In this document: positions 41,572-44,246 of the stretch, in pieces
How positions within the stretch are numbered: the first letter of the stretch is position 1
Layout: every line of letters starts with the position of its first letter
Origin: Paracoccaceae bacterium
GTDB taxonomy: Bacteria > Pseudomonadota > Alphaproteobacteria > Rhodobacterales > Rhodobacteraceae
Assembly (NCBI GenBank): GCA_020441385.1
Contig: JAGRMG010000121.1
Coordinates: forward strand, 1-44,246
Reading direction: 5' to 3'
DNA: 44,246 bases
Notes under the pieces: model-generated
Database searches by the model: none
Seen by the model: only the letters and a program-made list of their open reading frames with translations
What the model was told of the DNA's origin: nothing
Made by a program: the position numbers and the translations under genes

Positions 41572-42512
41572 GGCAGCCACCGCCACAGCCGCGCCCGCAC
41601 CTCACCCGCCAGCCCCTGAGGGGCGAAAAGCGTCAGCGCGACCAGCACCACGCCCGCGATCAGCATGTAGGCGGTCGTGACCTGGCTCGACAGGTCGATC
41701 AGGTAGAACATGAACAGCGTGCCGATCAGCGGCCCCAGCACGGTGCCGGCGCCGCCCAGAAGCACCCAGAGCAGCGGAAAGATCGAGTACTGGACCGAGG
41801 CGAAAGTCGCGCCGACATAGCCGAACAGCAGCCCGTAGCAGGCCCCCGCCAGCGCCGACATGGCGCCCGACAGGATCACCGCGGCCAGCTTGTGCGCGAA
41901 CACGTCATAGCCCAGCATGCGGGTGCGTTCCTCGTTCTCGCGGATCGCCACGAGGACACGGCCAAAGCGCGAATGCACCAGCCACAGCACTGACAACAGG
42001 CAGGCGGCAAACAGCGCCAGCGCCGCGAAATAGCGGTTGGCAGGATCGGACAGATCGAGCCCCCACAGGACGCGCTGCGCCTGGGCGATGACAAAGCCCT
42101 CGTCGCCGCGCGTCCAGGTGCCGAAATAAAGCACCGTCAGATACCCCGCCTGCGCGAACATCAGCGTCACGATCATGAACGCCACCCCCGCGGTGCGCAG
42201 CGCCAGCGCCCCCAGCGCGGCCGAGACGGCGACACCGGCCGCCAGCCCGGCACCCAGCGCCGGCAGCGGCCCCGCGCCCAGATGCTGCACCGCCAGCCCC
42301 ATGCCGTACATGCCGGCCGCGAAGAACAGCGCATGGCCAAGGCTGAGCAGCCCGGTATAGCCGAACAGGATGTTGTAACCCATGGCGTAGCTGGCCAGCA
42401 CCATCACCCGCGCCAGATTGCCGTGATGATAGGCCGGCAGCACGAATTGCAGCGCCAGCAGGCCCGCCAGCACCGCAACGTGCAGCGTCATCGTCCTGGT
42501 CGTGTCGCTCAT
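41568..42512 (-). CDS. Branched-chain amino acid-type ABC transporter permease (LivM-like)
   Basis: A 314-residue inner-membrane permease with about nine hydrophobic segments. Family landmarks are ASYAMGYNILFGYTGLLSLGHALFF, the coupling region VLVAIRENEERTRMLGYDVFAHKLAAVILSG, and YSIFPLLWVLLGGAGTVLGPLIG. It overlaps livH by 4 bp (ATGA) at its start and livG by 4 bp at its end. It pairs with LivH to form the translocation channel. Confidence 0.93.
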   Translation of the reverse strand: MSDTTRTMTLHVAVLAGLLALQFVLPAYHHGNLARVMVLASYAMGYNILFGYTGLLSLGHALFFAAGMYGMGLAVQHLGAGPLPALGAGLAAGVAVSAALGALALRTAGVAFMIVTLMFAQAGYLTVLYFGTWTRGDEGFVIAQAQRVLWGLDLSDPANRYFAALALFAACLLSVLWLVHSRFGRVLVAIRENEERTRMLGYDVFAHKLAAVILSGAMSALAGACYGLLFGYVGATFASVQYSIFPLLWVLLGGAGTVLGPLIGTLFMFYLIDLSSQVTTAYMLIAGVVLVALTLFAPQGLAGEVRARLWRWLP

Positions 42513-43435
42513 GCCCGCCGGACCCCGAACAGGCCCTGCGGACGGAACACCAGCACCAGCGCCACCAGCAGCGTCGCCAGGATCTTGGCCAGCGTCGGCG
42601 AGAAGAAGACCGAGATGATGCCATCGGACAGCCCGATCAGGATCGCCGCGACCACGGTGCCGGGCAGGCTGCCCAGGCCGCCGATGATGACCACGATGAA
42701 GGACAGCAGCAGCGGATCGCCGCCCATCAGGTAATGCGCCTGGCTGATGGGGACGATCAGCACCGCGGCAAGCGCGGCCAGCCCGGCGCCGAGGCCGAAG
42801 ACGATGGCATAGATGCGCTCCACGGGGATGGCGAAGGCCAGCGCCATCTCGCGGTCGAGCTGGGTCGCCCGCATCAGAAGCCCGATCCTCGATCGCGCCA
42901 TCAGCAGCCACACGCAGAGCAGCACCACGCCGGCCGCGCCGATCACGGCCAGCTTGTAGCTTGTCGTCGCCAGGCCCCACGGCCAGTAAAGTTCGACCCC
43001 GTCCTCGCCGAACCGGAACCACGGTATCGCGAGGCGCGTATTGAAGGGCGGTTCCACGGGCCGGGCGTCGGGGCCATAGGTCATCAGCGTGACCTGCTGG
43101 ATGATGTAGAGAATGCCGATGGTGGCGACGATGGTGCGTTCGGGGTCGTATTCGATGCGCTTCAGCACCGTCATGTCGGCAGCCACCGCGATCAGCCCCA
43201 CCATCAGCGGCGCGATCAGCAGCGCGGCGGCAAAGCCCAGGCCCGGGTGCCCGCCAAGCATGTGCGCGACCCACCAGGCCAGCACCGCGCCCAGCATGAA
43301 GAATTCCCCATGCGCCACGTTGACCACCCGCATGACGCCGAAGACCAGCGAGAGGCCGACCGCCGTCAGTGCCAGTACGGCCGCCGTGACAGCGCCTTCG
43401 AGCGTGGCGAGAAACAGGTAGGGTGCGAATTCCAT
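42509..43435 (-). CDS. Branched-chain amino acid-type ABC transporter permease (LivH-like)
   Basis: A 308-residue inner-membrane permease with about eight hydrophobic segments. Landmarks are LTAVGLSLVFGVMRVVNVAHGEFFMLGA, RIGLLMRATQLDREMALAFAIPVERIY (coupling loop) and LSFIVVIIGGLGSLPGTVVAAILIG. It starts MEFAPYLFLATLEGAVTAAV at 43435; longer in-frame starts add an Arg-rich stretch without family character. It is the first gene of the operon in this window. No binding protein (LivJ-like) precedes it; the next gene upstream is divergent and unrelated. Confidence 0.93.
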   Translation of the reverse strand: MEFAPYLFLATLEGAVTAAVLALTAVGLSLVFGVMRVVNVAHGEFFMLGAVLAWWVAHMLGGHPGLGFAAALLIAPLMVGLIAVAADMTVLKRIEYDPERTIVATIGILYIIQQVTLMTYGPDARPVEPPFNTRLAIPWFRFGEDGVELYWPWGLATTSYKLAVIGAAGVVLLCVWLLMARSRIGLLMRATQLDREMALAFAIPVERIYAIVFGLGAGLAALAAVLIVPISQAHYLMGGDPLLLSFIVVIIGGLGSLPGTVVAAILIGLSDGIISVFFSPTLAKILATLLVALVLVFRPQGLFGVRRA

Positions 43436-43528
43436 TGCCGCGAACGATGGCGCAGGAACGGGGCGTTGGGCAAGGGGCTGTCGTGCCGCCCGGTCGTTTT
43501 CCATCGCCCTGCGGCGGTGCGGCCGCGC

Positions 43529-43556
43529 TTGCAGCAACGTGCCGGTGCTGTATTCT
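43529..43556 (+). promoter_or_regulatory. Predicted promoter of the right-edge secreted protein gene
   Basis: TTGCAG at 43529-43534, a 16-bp spacer and TATTCT at 43551-43556. The predicted start near 43563 gives a leader of about 26 nt that includes GGGAGG. Confidence 0.45.
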
Positions 43557-43588
43557 TCGAGCGGAGATCACCGGCGCGGGAGGCGGGG

Positions 43589-44246
43589 ATGGGAATGTTG
43601 CGGACTTGTCTGGCGTTTCTCGTTCTCGCGGCCGCATCCGCCGGGCCCGGCCTGGCGCAGACACCCGAGGAGATCGTGCGCTGGATCTATCTGTCGCGCG
43701 CCCAGACGGCGGCACCGGGCGCGCAGGGGCTGGAATATCTGACTGCCCCGGCGCGGCGCACGCAGTTCTTCACGCGCCGGATGGTCGCCTTTCTTGGCGC
43801 CGATGACAGCCACGGCGGCAATCTTGCCACCGCCTGTCTCGATTTCGCGCCCGACATCCCCGGCAACGATTTCGACGCGGGCGAAATCGCGCGCACCCTC
43901 GCGCTCGGCCGAACCGGCGACGGGGCGCGCCAGTCGATAACCGCCCGTTTCACCAATTTCGGCCAGCCGGCACAGGTCACATACGATTTCGTGGCCGAGG
44001 ACGGTTTCATGCGCATCGACGACATCGCCGGGCCGGGATACCGGCTCTCGCGCATCCCCTGCACGGCGCGGCAGGCCGCGGCGCCCGCGACCGGGCCAGC
44101 TGCCGGCGAGTTCTGCTATGATACCGGAACCGGCAATCTGCGCCTGCGGCCTGCCGCCGATGGGAGTGCCGCGTTCGCGCTGGAAAGCGTTCAGGGTGGC
44201 GGGCACAGTTGCAGCGCCCAAGGCCGGGCCCGAAGCGTGGCCGGCG
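43589..44246 (+). CDS. Secreted DUF3828-like protein, 3'-truncated by the window edge
   Basis: The frame is open from the ATG at 43589 to the window end, giving 219 visible residues. A signal peptide, MGMLRTCLAFLVLAAASAG followed by PGLAQ, is cleaved probably after residue 24. The mature part begins TPEEIVRWIYLSRAQ, contains LDFAPDIPGNDFDAGEIARTL and ARFTNFGQPAQVTYDFVAEDG, and then FMRIDDI, which resembles the NTF2-like DUF3828 layout. Two Cys pairs could form periplasmic disulfides (Cys84 region and later FCYDT, HSCSAQ). GGGAGG lies five bases before the ATG; a second ATG two codons on is less well spaced. It is divergent from livH. Function is unknown. Confidence 0.72.
   Translation, partial: MGMLRTCLAFLVLAAASAGPGLAQTPEEIVRWIYLSRAQTAAPGAQGLEYLTAPARRTQFFTRRMVAFLGADDSHGGNLATACLDFAPDIPGNDFDAGEIARTLALGRTGDGARQSITARFTNFGQPAQVTYDFVAEDGFMRIDDIAGPGYRLSRIPCTARQAAAPATGPAAGEFCYDTGTGNLRLRPAADGSAAFALESVQGGGHSCSAQGRARSVAG

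Noticed and set aside
40106-41605. Apparent 499-residue fusion at the LivF/LivG genes
   Set aside because: The N-terminal half is LivG DNA read in the wrong frame. LivG has its own frame with intact motifs and overlaps normally.
41568-43715. Apparent 715-residue fusion at LivM/LivH
   Set aside because: Upstream of 42512 the frame is LivH DNA read out of frame. LivH is intact in its own frame.
1-44246. CRISPR arrays, tRNA or rRNA genes, prophage or transposon ends
   Set aside because: I saw no spaced repeats, cloverleaf-like sequences, integrase or transposase frames or flanking inverted repeats with target duplications. Absence is by eye and not by a search.

Overview
The window is a G+C-rich chromosomal segment whose gene content, synteny, promoter style (TTGC-type -35 boxes) and an FNR-type box fit an alphaproteobacterium of the Rhodobacterales (Rhodobacter/Roseobacter group). 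I saw no rRNA or tRNA gene, CRISPR array, prophage, insertion sequence or plasmid origin. It reads as ordinary chromosome with one accessory-looking catabolic block at the right end. Both ends cut a gene: a glutathione S-transferase-like gene at the left edge and a secreted DUF3828-like gene at the right edge.

Layout. 1-3034: GST-like end, L-serine ammonia-lyase and a DMT (EamA) exporter, all on +. 2997-6071: thiamine pyrophosphokinase (-), tail-overlapping the exporter, and a divergent 753-residue acidic, mostly disordered protein. 6288-7996: a VOC protein, a DUF938 methyltransferase and an AhpD-like protein preceded by a perfect FNR-type site. 8345-15780 (-): a dimethylglycine-dehydrogenase-like flavoenzyme, an FAD-linked (D-lactate type) dehydrogenase, gamma-glutamyltransferase and homospermidine synthase. 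15931-20230: a SulP transporter without STAS domain, rpsD with a strong promoter and structured leader, a Hint-domain protein and an LpxR-like lipid A deacylase. 20540-26016: a tightly packed + operon (SPOR lipoprotein, D,D-carboxypeptidase, tmk, holB, TatD, metallo-beta-lactamase fold hydrolase). 26131-32954: an AEC transporter, a formylglycine sulfatase/phosphonate-ester hydrolase and a complete polyamine-type ABC importer.

32975-43435 looks like a single catabolic locus around a MarR regulator. It has a two-gene molybdenum hydroxylase (fused 2Fe-2S/Mo subunit plus separate FAD subunit), a 6-hydroxynicotinate-reductase-like Fe-S protein, UPF0280 and DUF1185 proteins, and a branched-chain-type ABC transporter (LivFGMH) without its binding protein. 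The set suggests import, hydroxylation and ring reduction of an N-heterocyclic compound; the substrate is not known from sequence.

The least ordinary signals are non-coding or embedded. A 48-bp, codon-aligned double palindrome lies inside the UPF0280 gene and adds 16 residues, like a protein-coding palindromic mobile element. A three-copy family of 'variable hairpin plus conserved tail' elements always lies at a gene's 3' end in the gene's orientation. The EamA gene has a predicted leaderless promoter, and the rpsD leader is structured.
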